In this document: positions 31,450 to 37,493 of the stretch, one piece after another
Numbering within the stretch: the first letter of the stretch is position 1
Layout of the letters: each line of letters begins with the position of its first letter
DNA from: a virus
DNA length: 37,493 bases
Direction: 5' to 3' (one strand)
IMG/VR virus record: IMGVR_UViG_3300009169_000044
Span: 1 to 37,493 of that record
Notes under the pieces: model-generated
Databases searched by the model: none
What the model was told of the DNA's origin: nothing
The model's input: the letters and a program-made list of their open reading frames with translations, nothing else
Made by a program: the position numbers and the translations under genes

Positions 31450-31740
31450 TTACCAATTATGGTGGCAAACCCACCATTTAGGGGTTGTCTTATCTTTTGA
31501 TGCAGAGCAATTCATGCGAGATTTAAAATTAGCGCGACGTTTGGCGTCACCGTGTTGCAAGTAGTCTTCGTAGCCACGCTGCCCAAATTTAACTTTGGCG
31601 ACCTTAGAGCCATCCTTGGCGAGCACCACGTACTTCTTAGGATCTCCGGCAGGAGCCTTCTTGGGTTTATTGAATCCAGCAAAAAGTTCACCACGGTACT
31701 TAATCTTACCATCAGGGGTTCTTTTGAATTGAATCGACAC
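31450..31740 (-). CDS. Small basic phage protein with C-terminal Cys/Trp motif
   Basis: 96 residues with a GTG start (MSIQFKRTPDGKIKYRGELF). Rich in Lys/Arg; the C-terminus (QHGDAKRRANFKSRMNCSA, then TPKWWVCHHNW) has the pattern FGxxGYxDY...H.D..RR..FK.R..C......WW.C, which is recurrent in small phage proteins that I cannot name reliably. It is first in the leftward operon containing the giant gene, and its stop falls 18 nt before the ATG of the next gene. It could bind DNA or act in assembly. Confidence 0.7.
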   Translation of the reverse strand: MSIQFKRTPDGKIKYRGELFAGFNKPKKAPAGDPKKYVVLAKDGSKVAKVKFGQRGYEDYLQHGDAKRRANFKSRMNCSASKDKTTPKWWVCHHNW

Positions 31741-31796
31741 ACACGAAATCGTGCATCATTTAAAGTAGAAATGCAAGTATTTATTTTGGACTGGAC

Positions 31797-31862
31797 CCTG
31801 TATCCTGAATCCTATATGATCCATCAGTGGTCCCGAAAAGTGTTCAAATTGCAGGATACAGG
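31797..31862. repeat. Inverted pair of CCTGTATCCTG repeats
   Basis: CCTGTATCCTG (31797-31807) and CAGGATACAGG (31852-31862) are perfect complements, 44 bp apart. They straddle the start of the small plus-strand zincin-like gene, and the second copy encodes part of its N-terminus (AGYR). The pair could form a hairpin around the GTG at 31827. Confidence 0.7.
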
Positions 31863-32117
31863 ATTCCTATTCGCATTAAGGATCTGAGGGGGGAGTGCTA
31901 CGGACAGTATTTGCCCGAGGCAAAGGTAATCGAAATAGACAGGGAGACGGTCAAGAACAAGAAACTCCTTCGTGAGACGATACGCCACGAAATGGTTGAG
32001 GCCGCGTTGTTCATCTCGGGCATAAGTTGGAGCGAGTCATACGAGCAAGAGCCAATTGTTCGGGCACTCGACGAACTCTTCTGGCCCGCATGGGATAGGG
32101 TGTCCGGAAAGCTCTAA
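31827..32117 (+). CDS. Small zincin-like protein with altered metal site
   Basis: 96 residues, GTG start after a stop codon in frame, so the N-terminus is limited to here. ETIRHEMVEAALFISGISW contains HEMVE at residues 54-58: H54, E55, and E58 where an HExxH zincin would have His. Downstream SYEQEPIVRALDELFWPAW offers E75 as a possible third ligand. The layout matches small phage zincins. The Glu substitution may abolish or change metal binding. The first residues are encoded by a dispersed repeat sequence. It is a single gene on the plus strand within leftward virion genes. Confidence 0.65.
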   Translation: MVPKSVQIAGYRIPIRIKDLRGECYGQYLPEAKVIEIDRETVKNKKLLRETIRHEMVEAALFISGISWSESYEQEPIVRALDELFWPAWDRVSGKL

Positions 32118-32125
32118 CAGATTCC

Positions 32126-32161
32126 CCTAAAGGATACCCTATAAGTATTCTTCCCTTTAGG
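32126..32161. repeat. CCTAAAGG / CCTTTAGG inverted repeat
   Basis: A perfect 8-bp inverted repeat (32126-32133 and 32154-32161) with a 20-nt loop, overlapping the left end of copy B of the duplicated element. It lies between converging genes and may mark a transcript end. Confidence 0.5.
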
Positions 32162-32278
32162 TAATTCATATTAACTCAATAATTCATTTCTTTTTGATAC
32201 CCATAAATTATTGAATTATTATGAATTACACTAGTTTGAGAAACTCTTCAGATTTCCCTCCCGTGTAGAGAAGTCCAT
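32153..32278. repeat. 126-bp duplicated element, copy B
   Basis: Same orientation and length as copy A (8433-8558). It lies just downstream of the large terminase stop and after the plus-strand zincin-like gene. The stem TCAATAATT/AATTATTGA is kept (32176-32184 and 32206-32214) though the loop is rewritten. Its right part, read on the minus strand, starts 11 nt after the terminase stop. Confidence 0.85.
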
Positions 32279-32288
32279 TCTAAAGGGT

Positions 32289-34100
32289 TTAATCGTAAAT
32301 CATCTGTGAATGTTTAGACCTACTCACGACATCAAGGTCGCGTAGGGTGCGTGGTTGTCGCGCACCAAACAAGCCGTGCTCCGTTTTCTTAGGGGCATCA
32401 ACAGCAACCAATCCATGCCTCTGCCTTGCGAGATCAAGCGCGATAAATGCGGCGTCGGCAATGTCCGGTGACTGGCCTGACCTTTGTTTTAGTTCCGCCT
32501 TCGATTCGACTTTTACTTTTAGTGTGCCGGATTTCACCATGTCGTATCTGCGTGAGCACATTTCCTTTGCCAGCTCCGAATTAATTCCGCAAATCTGCTG
32601 AGTCCGCATAAACTCCTTACCCACAAACCAAAGTTCCGACACACGGTTGGTATACAGTTCTTCGCCAGTAAGCTGGCTGTTCATACTCACACGCCGATCC
32701 GAGGGTTTGCCGCCGAACTGCACACGCAAGAACTGGTCTGACCACTCGCCAGCCAATACGTCGCAGAAAGGTGAGCCAGCTCCCGTCGAGTCAATCGCTA
32801 CATTTTCCGGTTTAATACCCAACTTTAAACAGTGGTCTCGGATTTGGTGCACGATCTGGTATGTACGCGGAACTGCCTTATTAGTCGTGTCGTCATTTAG
32901 TGTAAAATAATTCTCAAACTTTAACCCGTATTGCCCATTAGCAAAAGAGCCAACCCTTGCAGTATACATCACTGTTCTGTCCCCCCCATTTGTGAAGGCC
33001 GGATCGACTCCTGCAATCAGAGTTGTAGATCCATTGAATTCCCACGCCTTAGTTGCACCCGACTTAATCATCTCAGCCTCGCCGTAGATACCCTCGTTCT
33101 CGTCTGAGTCGAAGAACACGGCACGAACCATTCGGTAATAGGCCCTGCTCGTCTCACCCAAGAGTGCTTTATCCTCCTCAATCTTTTCTATTGTAGGCAA
33201 GAACGGGTAAAGCGTCTGCCCCGCTAATATGTTGGGGCTGCGCTCACCATCGAGTCGGATATACTTACCACCCCATTTTGTAACCCACTCGTCGTCTACT
33301 TCGGGCGTAACTGAATCCCAACCATTTTCGGGTGTTGACCAGTCACCGAATGCGTCGAAGCGACTTGAAGGGTTACTTGCGCCTTTAAATTCGAAGCGCG
33401 GGTTTTTACTCAAGTTGGCGAGCGCGGCCTGTTTAATGGCGGGGCTAAGCTCACCCAACTCGTCACCAATTAGAATTACATGTTTTTGCTTAAGACCAAT
33501 AAACTTACCAATAGCCTCGCGTGTCCTGCTTTTTTCTGCTGCGATCAGAGACAGCCCTGCGCGGTCAAAGGTCTGCCCGTTCTCATCAACGTAGTTGGCG
33601 GAACCAATCGAGTCTCGAATATTAATTGGTGCCCCATCGATCACAGAGAGCAAAGAGATTACGGAACCCCACACCCGCTTACGTGCTTCTCGCAAAGTGG
33701 TTGAGGTCATCAGCACAAGGGTATCCCTCGGCGCGGCAAGCCAACTAATGATCCCGTATCCAGCAAGGGTGTGGGACTTACCGGAAGATGCAGCACCGCC
33801 GATAGCAAGATACTTGTTGTTGATACACTCATAGATGATCTTATCCGCCCAAGGGTGGCGTAAGAACATGTGCTCTGGCAAATCATCTCTGTTCCATAGT
33901 AGATCCGCAACTCGCCAGAAGTAGAACTCACGCGCTTTGGGTGATGAGTGGTTGGCAAAACCCCAGAGCAAAGCTGTAAGCGTGCTCGTGATCGGGATAA
34001 GGTAACCACCAACATCCATTTTCTTACTTACGGGATCAATCCTCGGCTCCAATACTGACGTAGTTACTTTGTTTGGATTTTGTTTTTTAGCTCGGCCCAT
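32289..34100 (-). CDS. terL: Terminase large subunit
   Basis: 603 residues. ATPase domain: Walker A GGAASSGKSH (about 101-110), Walker B VILIGDELGE with D213-E214, and coupling motif KGASNPSSRFD (about 239-249). Nuclease domain (RNase H-like): D366 in LIAGVDPAFTNGGDR, D437 in VAIDSTGAG, and D546/D549 in SPDIADAAFIALD. These acidic residues would coordinate the metal for cutting packaged DNA. Full length, no frameshift. It packs DNA through the portal. Unusually, the small-terminase-like gene lies divergently upstream rather than directly before it on the same strand. Confidence 0.93.
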   Translation of the reverse strand: MGRAKKQNPNKVTTSVLEPRIDPVSKKMDVGGYLIPITSTLTALLWGFANHSSPKAREFYFWRVADLLWNRDDLPEHMFLRHPWADKIIYECINNKYLAIGGAASSGKSHTLAGYGIISWLAAPRDTLVLMTSTTLREARKRVWGSVISLLSVIDGAPINIRDSIGSANYVDENGQTFDRAGLSLIAAEKSRTREAIGKFIGLKQKHVILIGDELGELSPAIKQAALANLSKNPRFEFKGASNPSSRFDAFGDWSTPENGWDSVTPEVDDEWVTKWGGKYIRLDGERSPNILAGQTLYPFLPTIEKIEEDKALLGETSRAYYRMVRAVFFDSDENEGIYGEAEMIKSGATKAWEFNGSTTLIAGVDPAFTNGGDRTVMYTARVGSFANGQYGLKFENYFTLNDDTTNKAVPRTYQIVHQIRDHCLKLGIKPENVAIDSTGAGSPFCDVLAGEWSDQFLRVQFGGKPSDRRVSMNSQLTGEELYTNRVSELWFVGKEFMRTQQICGINSELAKEMCSRRYDMVKSGTLKVKVESKAELKQRSGQSPDIADAAFIALDLARQRHGLVAVDAPKKTEHGLFGARQPRTLRDLDVVSRSKHSQMIYD

Positions 34101-34130
34101 ATGAGCGGAGGCTACTAAATTAAAAAAGGT

Positions 34131-34159
34131 TTGACAAGTAATTGTTTTTTGGTTTATCT
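34131..34159 (+). promoter_or_regulatory. Candidate promoter between the terminase genes
   Basis: A perfect TTGACA at 34131-34136 faces the small terminase gene. The -10 is poor: TTATCT with a 17-nt spacer, or TATCTC with 18. The predicted start would fall within about 10 nt of the ATG at 34169. Sequence match only. Confidence 0.35.
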
Positions 34160-34168
34160 CGACTCGTT

Positions 34169-34810
34169 ATGCCGAAGGATGCAGCTAAACCAAAAGTAAA
34201 AGCCAACAAAAAGGCTAAGTCTAAAACTCAAACGCTACGGGATGAGGCCACTGCTAAACGCCGTAGAGACGCTGAGATCAAGCAACGGTGCTTTGATCTC
34301 TACGCTTCCGGTTGGAAACAAGTTCGCATTGCCGAAGAACTCGGGGTAGGGGTCCACTCCATTTGTCGTTGGCTGCGCGATGCAAACAAGACGGTAAAGA
34401 ATGGCGATACTGAGGAAGAGACTGGACCAGCACCGGAACCATTCCAAAAGAATCTGGAAGAGGTCGCCGCCACTATCATCGAGGACTCAAGACTTTCCGC
34501 ACGCGATGAAGAGCAACAGGCTCTATTGGAAGTAGCGGAGAACCAAGCAAGCCCTTCCGATAAATATCAAGCCTACGTCGCGGCATCCGCAATTAAGATG
34601 CTACGGGACAATATGATGAATGTCAGAGGTCCGAGGACTGTGCGTGAACTATCTGAACTAGACCAACTAATCCGTCGCAACTTGGGCCTAAATCCTAAAG
34701 GCGGCAGCAATAGCGGTGGTGGTCTTTCAATCGACATCTCAATACTCAATAATGCCAAAGCAGCAAATGGCGGGTCGAGCGTCGTCGTCGAAGCGGAAGA
34801 AATCGAGTGA
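34169..34810 (+). CDS. Small-terminase-like DNA-binding protein
   Basis: 213 residues from the ATG at 34169; an upstream TTG at 34142 is open but less likely. The N-terminus is Lys/Arg-rich. A helix-turn-helix is visible at about 36-72 (IKQRCFDLYASGWKQVRIAE then GVGVHSICRWLRD). The C-terminal half is helical, with EVAATIIEDSRLSARDEE, SPSDKYQAYVAASAIKMLR and DQLIRRNLGLNP, and a Gly-rich tail. Length, HTH and helical oligomerisation region fit a small terminase subunit that recognises packaging sites. Position next to terL supports this. Alternative: a resolvase-type HTH regulator. Confidence 0.7.
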   Translation: MPKDAAKPKVKANKKAKSKTQTLRDEATAKRRRDAEIKQRCFDLYASGWKQVRIAEELGVGVHSICRWLRDANKTVKNGDTEEETGPAPEPFQKNLEEVAATIIEDSRLSARDEEQQALLEVAENQASPSDKYQAYVAASAIKMLRDNMMNVRGPRTVRELSELDQLIRRNLGLNPKGGSNSGGGLSIDISILNNAKAANGGSSVVVEAEEIE

Positions 34811-34838
34811 CTCATACTTAAATCATTACTGGTATTTT

Positions 34839-35342
34839 ATGAGTGATATACAAGTTATTATCGGAGTGGATAACGGCATAAGCGGTGGCCTCTGTGCCAT
34901 CAGCGGCTTCCATGGACTACTTCTTGATTCGATTGCAATGCCCATCGAAGAAACAAACGGTAAGTCTGAGGTTTGTGTCAGAGGTGTTTTACACTGGCTA
35001 GACCAATTCTCACCGTTGAGTACTTTAATTGCGATTGAGGAACCACTCAAACACGCGAAGTCCTCTCAGGCAATGAGATCCATGAGCATCTCCTTCGGCA
35101 AAATCTTAGGCCTTTGCGAGACGGTTAAGTATCCAGTATACAGGGTGCAGGTTAAGGAGTGGCAAGATATTCAACTAGGCAAGTGTCTCGCAAAAGGGCA
35201 GACCAAAGTAAAAGCCCTTGCCATAGCCAATAACCTGTGGCCCGACGAGAATTGGCTTGCCACAAGCCGAAGCCGGACTCCTCATGACGGAATGATTGAC
35301 GCAGCCTTAATTGCACACTACTATTTAAATTACAAAGTATGA
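34839..35342 (+). CDS. RuvC-like Holliday junction resolvase
   Basis: 167 residues from the ATG at 34839; the frame is open further upstream, but that would overlap the previous gene. Catalytic acidic residues are visible: D11 in VIIGVDNGISGG, E67/E68 in LIAIEEP, and D150 and D154 in HDGMIDAALIAHYY. This set matches RuvC-like nucleases (RNase H fold) that cut four-way junctions, for example before packaging. KGQTKVKALAIANNLWP is the typical helical region before the last motif. The TGA overlaps the next ATG. A CAGGATACAGG-like repeat occurs inside at about 35138-35153. Confidence 0.85.
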   Translation: MSDIQVIIGVDNGISGGLCAISGFHGLLLDSIAMPIEETNGKSEVCVRGVLHWLDQFSPLSTLIAIEEPLKHAKSSQAMRSMSISFGKILGLCETVKYPVYRVQVKEWQDIQLGKCLAKGQTKVKALAIANNLWPDENWLATSRSRTPHDGMIDAALIAHYYLNYKV

Positions 35343-35572
35343 ATAGATTCTACATCATTGACGCGCTTACCGCAATCCTTGAGGATATTCTAAACTACCG
35401 TCTCACATTCCCCTTCCGTGCAGAGTTTGAAGCTTTCTTTGAGCCGGATGAGTTTGAGGTGTTTCAGGATATGGTGATGCAAGAGTTTGATCTTGAGGAC
35501 ATTACGATAATTGAATCTGCTGAGACATTCAATGAATTGATTGTTCTCCTAGAGGGTGAATTATTTTATTGA
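35339..35572 (+). CDS. Small acidic hypothetical protein
   Basis: 77 residues starting MNRFYIIDALTAILEDILNY, very acidic with many Glu and Phe (EAFFEPDEFEVFQDMVMQE). The ATG overlaps the RuvC stop (ATGA), so it is translationally coupled. No family recognised. It might be a partner or inhibitor of the neighbouring nuclease, but nothing in the sequence proves it. Confidence 0.6.
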   Translation: MNRFYIIDALTAILEDILNYRLTFPFRAEFEAFFEPDEFEVFQDMVMQEFDLEDITIIESAETFNELIVLLEGELFY

Positions 35573-35603
35573 AAAATATTGACGGTCTGGCGTTTTTCAA
35601 GTA

Positions 35604-35630
35604 GTTGGTTGTTCGTAACACGAAACCAAC
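35604..35630 (+). promoter_or_regulatory. Hairpin just upstream of the coiled-coil gene
   Basis: GTTGGT...TTCGT (35604-35616) pairs with ACGAA...ACCAAC (35620-35630): 6+5 bp with a 2-nt bulge and an AAC loop. It ends 7 nt before the ATG at 35638. No U-run follows, so this is a possible start-site control hairpin. Confidence 0.35.
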
Positions 35631-35637
35631 CAGAACT

Positions 35638-36060
35638 ATGAAATACGAACGAACAACCGCCGCCTACCGAAAGTCGCGGCGAGATGACGCCGACAGAGTA
35701 GATGCGCTATTAGCCGAATGCGAAAAAATGGAGGATGAGATTGACGAGCTGGGAAACGAAATCATCGGCTGGGAAAACAAATGGGGTTGCGCGATTGAGG
35801 TGGCGGCTAGGGCTGAAAATGCGCTGGATGAAGCGCGGGAGTCTTTAGCTCGATGCCAATTGCGTAACCGGACTCTAGCTGATGCGCTGGGCGAAATAAT
35901 GCTGAGATGGGAGCGGACTAACGATGCGCTGTTTGCAGAACGCGCACTGGCGGATCGGTTGGCGTTGCGACTGCAACCACTACTGATCGCGACATGGCGG
36001 GAGACCCCACCCACTAAAGCAGAACTCGCCTTTGCCGCATGGGAGGAGGCGCGGAAGTGA
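35638..36060 (+). CDS. Coiled-coil hypothetical protein
   Basis: 140 residues from the ATG at 35638; the frame is open to 35605 but that region forms a hairpin. Strong heptad content (RVDALLAECEKMEDEIDEL, ALDEARESLARCQLRNRTL). The C-terminal end (TKAELAFAAWEEARK) is charged. Its TGA overlaps the next GTG. No family recognised. Likely in an operon with the following genes. Confidence 0.65.
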   Translation: MKYERTTAAYRKSRRDDADRVDALLAECEKMEDEIDELGNEIIGWENKWGCAIEVAARAENALDEARESLARCQLRNRTLADALGEIMLRWERTNDALFAERALADRLALRLQPLLIATWRETPPTKAELAFAAWEEARK

Positions 36061-36398
36061 CACCCGAACAACAAAGAATCACCATCGCGGAAGCGTGTGG
36101 GTGGGAGCCTTGCGAGCCAAGAATTTTTAGTTGGCAGAAACTATCGCACGCGTTCAAAAAAGACGGAGCATACTATGGCGGGCTCAACTCAATTCCCGAC
36201 TACTCCAACGACCTCAACGCGATGCACGAAGCAGAGAAGATGCTAACGGATCTAGATTTGTATCGAAGATTCCTCTACCTTGTCGTTCTTGAAGATCCAT
36301 CAAATACGTCAAATGAGCCAGCGTGGGCAACCGCTACTCAACGCGCAGAAGCTTTCCTCCGCACCATCGGAAAGTGGAAAGGAGAGGGCGATGAGTAA
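36057..36398 (+). CDS. Phage ABA sandwich domain-like protein
   Basis: 113 residues with a GTG start in overlap with the previous TGA, and a strong Shine-Dalgarno (GGAGGAGG) about 9 nt upstream. The signature TPEQQRITIAEACGW at the start and IPDYSNDLNAMHEAEKML in the middle match what I know of the phage ABA sandwich family (PF18066), a domain of unknown function found in many phages. The end (FLRTIGKWKGEGDE) is normal. The family identity is by recall of the motif, not a search. Confidence 0.7.
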   Translation: MTPEQQRITIAEACGWEPCEPRIFSWQKLSHAFKKDGAYYGGLNSIPDYSNDLNAMHEAEKMLTDLDLYRRFLYLVVLEDPSNTSNEPAWATATQRAEAFLRTIGKWKGEGDE

Positions 36399-36879
36399 AC
36401 TATTATCACACGAAAAGACTTACCTTAAAAAGTTAATCACTCATATTCCTAATGACTGCGAAGGTCGGCATTGCTGCGTCCATAACCCATCCCAGCACCA
36501 CATGAGGGAGTGGAAGATGAACTTCCGTTTCGATAAGGGTGTGATGGAGCGCATCTGTCCCGAGCATGGCGTAGGTCATCCTGATCCAGACGACGCTGCG
36601 TATTGGATTCGTGAAGGAAAACCAGAGATGACCATCCACGGCTGTTGCGGATGCTGCTTCAAAACACCCGACGTGAGTGACCAACAAACGCAATGCAGAG
36701 AACTAACAATACGTGATCTAGAAACCGAAGCTGGATTATTAAATAAAAATAATTTTGACAAACGTGTCAAATGGGTAAACGCTCTGCGCAACATTGTTGG
36801 CTTAAAGCTACCAAAGAATAAATCAGGTGTAGCACTAGTAAGTGACGTTGACTTGATTCTTGCATCAGATGAATATTGA
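36391..36879 (+). CDS. Cys/His-rich hypothetical protein
   Basis: 162 residues from the ATG at 36391, preceded by a strong Shine-Dalgarno (AAAGGAGAG) and overlapping the previous gene by 8 nt. Many Cys and His (CEGRHCCVHNPSQHH, RICPEHGVGHPDP, HGCCGCC) suggest one or more zinc-binding sites. The C-terminal half is charged (KRVKWVNALRNIVGLKLPK). No enzymatic motif is seen. The function is unknown; a zinc-stabilised regulator or nucleic-acid-binding protein would suit the composition. Confidence 0.65.
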   Translation: MSKLLSHEKTYLKKLITHIPNDCEGRHCCVHNPSQHHMREWKMNFRFDKGVMERICPEHGVGHPDPDDAAYWIREGKPEMTIHGCCGCCFKTPDVSDQQTQCRELTIRDLETEAGLLNKNNFDKRVKWVNALRNIVGLKLPKNKSGVALVSDVDLILASDEY

Positions 36880-36917
36880 TTAGCTGCGTTAGAAAAAATA
36901 AAATAAGTGACCTAAAT

Positions 36918-37493
36918 ATGATAACCATGATTAAATTTAAACCATTCCCAAAAATGGCTCGCCTTCGTCGCGACTGTATGATCACCGAAAAGATCGACGG
37001 TACAAACGCAAGCATCTACATCGGGCCTTACGAACCTCTAGACTCAAACTGTATTGGAATACAATACACGGAAAGTGTTCCGTTGGGTATGTGGGTCGGC
37101 TCTCGAAATCGCTGGCTTACTTTGACAGATGATAACTTCGGCTTTGCCAGATGGGCTTATGACCACACGGCAGATCTATTCGGATTAGGTGAGGGACACC
37201 ACTTCGGCGAGTGGTGGGGCAGCGGTATCCAGCGCAACTACGGCTTCAAGAACGGCGAGCGTTTCTTCTCGCTCTTCAATGCAGGACGATGGGTTGAACA
37301 TGACAAGCCAACTTATGTGATAGAGAACTCAAACCCCACAGCCCCGCAGAAATTTACTGAGCACGCACCTGCTTGCTGCAAAGTGGTTCCTATTCTTTAT
37401 GACGGTATTTTTGATACCGACATTGCACGGCTTACTATGTTCGATCTAAAGCGATTCGGTAGCGCAGCAGCCAAAGGATTCATGAACCCTGAA
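36918..37493 (+). CDS. RNA ligase (nucleotidyltransferase), C-terminus cut by window edge
   Basis: The first 192 residues are present. Motif I of the covalent nucleotidyltransferases is clear: ITEKIDGTNAS with K25 as the AMP-accepting lysine. GSRNRWLT and HHFGEWWGSGIQRNYG follow at positions expected for motifs III and IIIa. The latter part (KVVPILYDGIFD) is consistent with the RNA ligase/Rnl2-like domain. It would seal RNA ends with ATP, for example repairing tRNAs cut by host defences. The ATG at 36918 is chosen; an in-frame ATG at 36927 is also possible. The motif V lysine is not visible because the gene runs off the window. Confidence 0.8.
   Translation, partial: MITMIKFKPFPKMARLRRDCMITEKIDGTNASIYIGPYEPLDSNCIGIQYTESVPLGMWVGSRNRWLTLTDDNFGFARWAYDHTADLFGLGEGHHFGEWWGSGIQRNYGFKNGERFFSLFNAGRWVEHDKPTYVIENSNPTAPQKFTEHAPACCKVVPILYDGIFDTDIARLTMFDLKRFGSAAAKGFMNPE

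Noticed and set aside
1-37493. Prophage with attachment sites
   Set aside because: No integrase, repressor-integrase pair, tRNA target or flanking host gene is visible, so integration cannot be claimed. The 126-bp duplication is internal and not evidence of att sites.
1-37493. tRNA genes or CRISPR arrays
   Set aside because: No cloverleaf with a conserved T-arm and no regularly spaced repeat array was recognised by eye; a tRNAscan or CRISPR finder run would be decisive.

Overview
This window looks like part of the genome of a tailed bacteriophage with a virion-protein set resembling podovirus-like phages. It carries a recognisable large terminase, a small-terminase-like protein, a portal protein, a major capsid candidate, a scaffold-like protein, a lysis region with an N-acetylmuramoyl-L-alanine amidase, and a run of very large virion-type proteins including one of 3504 residues. 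No DNA polymerase, integrase, tRNA, rRNA or CRISPR array is visible, and both ends cut genes, so this is a fragment of a larger genome. The host cannot be named. Many genes start with ATG after an A-rich leader without a Shine-Dalgarno sequence, while several overlapping genes do have one. A possible spanin-like pair would suit a Gram-negative host, but weakly.

Layout: (1) about 1-8333, minus strand: virion head and lysis operon. In transcription order it holds a NUMOD4-like protein, portal, a small conserved-type protein, scaffold, major capsid protein, a small structural-type protein, small acidic proteins, small membrane proteins, a spanin-like overlapping pair and the amidase. Long hairpins follow the scaffold, capsid and small structural genes. 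(2) 8334-9469: mostly non-coding and AT-rich, with one copy of a 126-bp duplicated element, a leftward intrinsic terminator, one small minus gene and a probable divergent promoter region. (3) 9470-18219, plus strand: an accessory block with an M20/M28-like zinc peptidase, a MoxR-type AAA+ ATPase, a partner of unknown function, a metallopeptidase-motif/VWA protein and several unrecognised small genes. A near-identical 19-21 bp palindrome sits immediately after four of the stop codons. (4) 18197-31740, minus strand: the 3504-aa protein with two HExxH motifs, two Ala-rich proteins and a small basic protein. (5) 31827-32117, plus strand: a small zincin-like protein in which the second His of the motif is Glu, followed by the second copy of the 126-bp element. 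(6) 32289-37493: large terminase (minus), then divergently the small terminase-like gene, a RuvC-like resolvase, small hypothetical genes and a truncated RNA ligase (plus).

How it may work together: regions 1, 4 and the terminase pair would build and package the virion and lyse the cell; the 3504-aa protein and its Ala-rich neighbours fit ejected internal virion proteins; RuvC and RNA ligase process nucleic acid. Region 3 is the most interesting accessory set. An ATPase/VWA pair of the MoxR type normally remodels or activates other protein complexes, and here it is next to a peptidase and repeated cis elements. This assignment of roles is inference from motifs and gene order.
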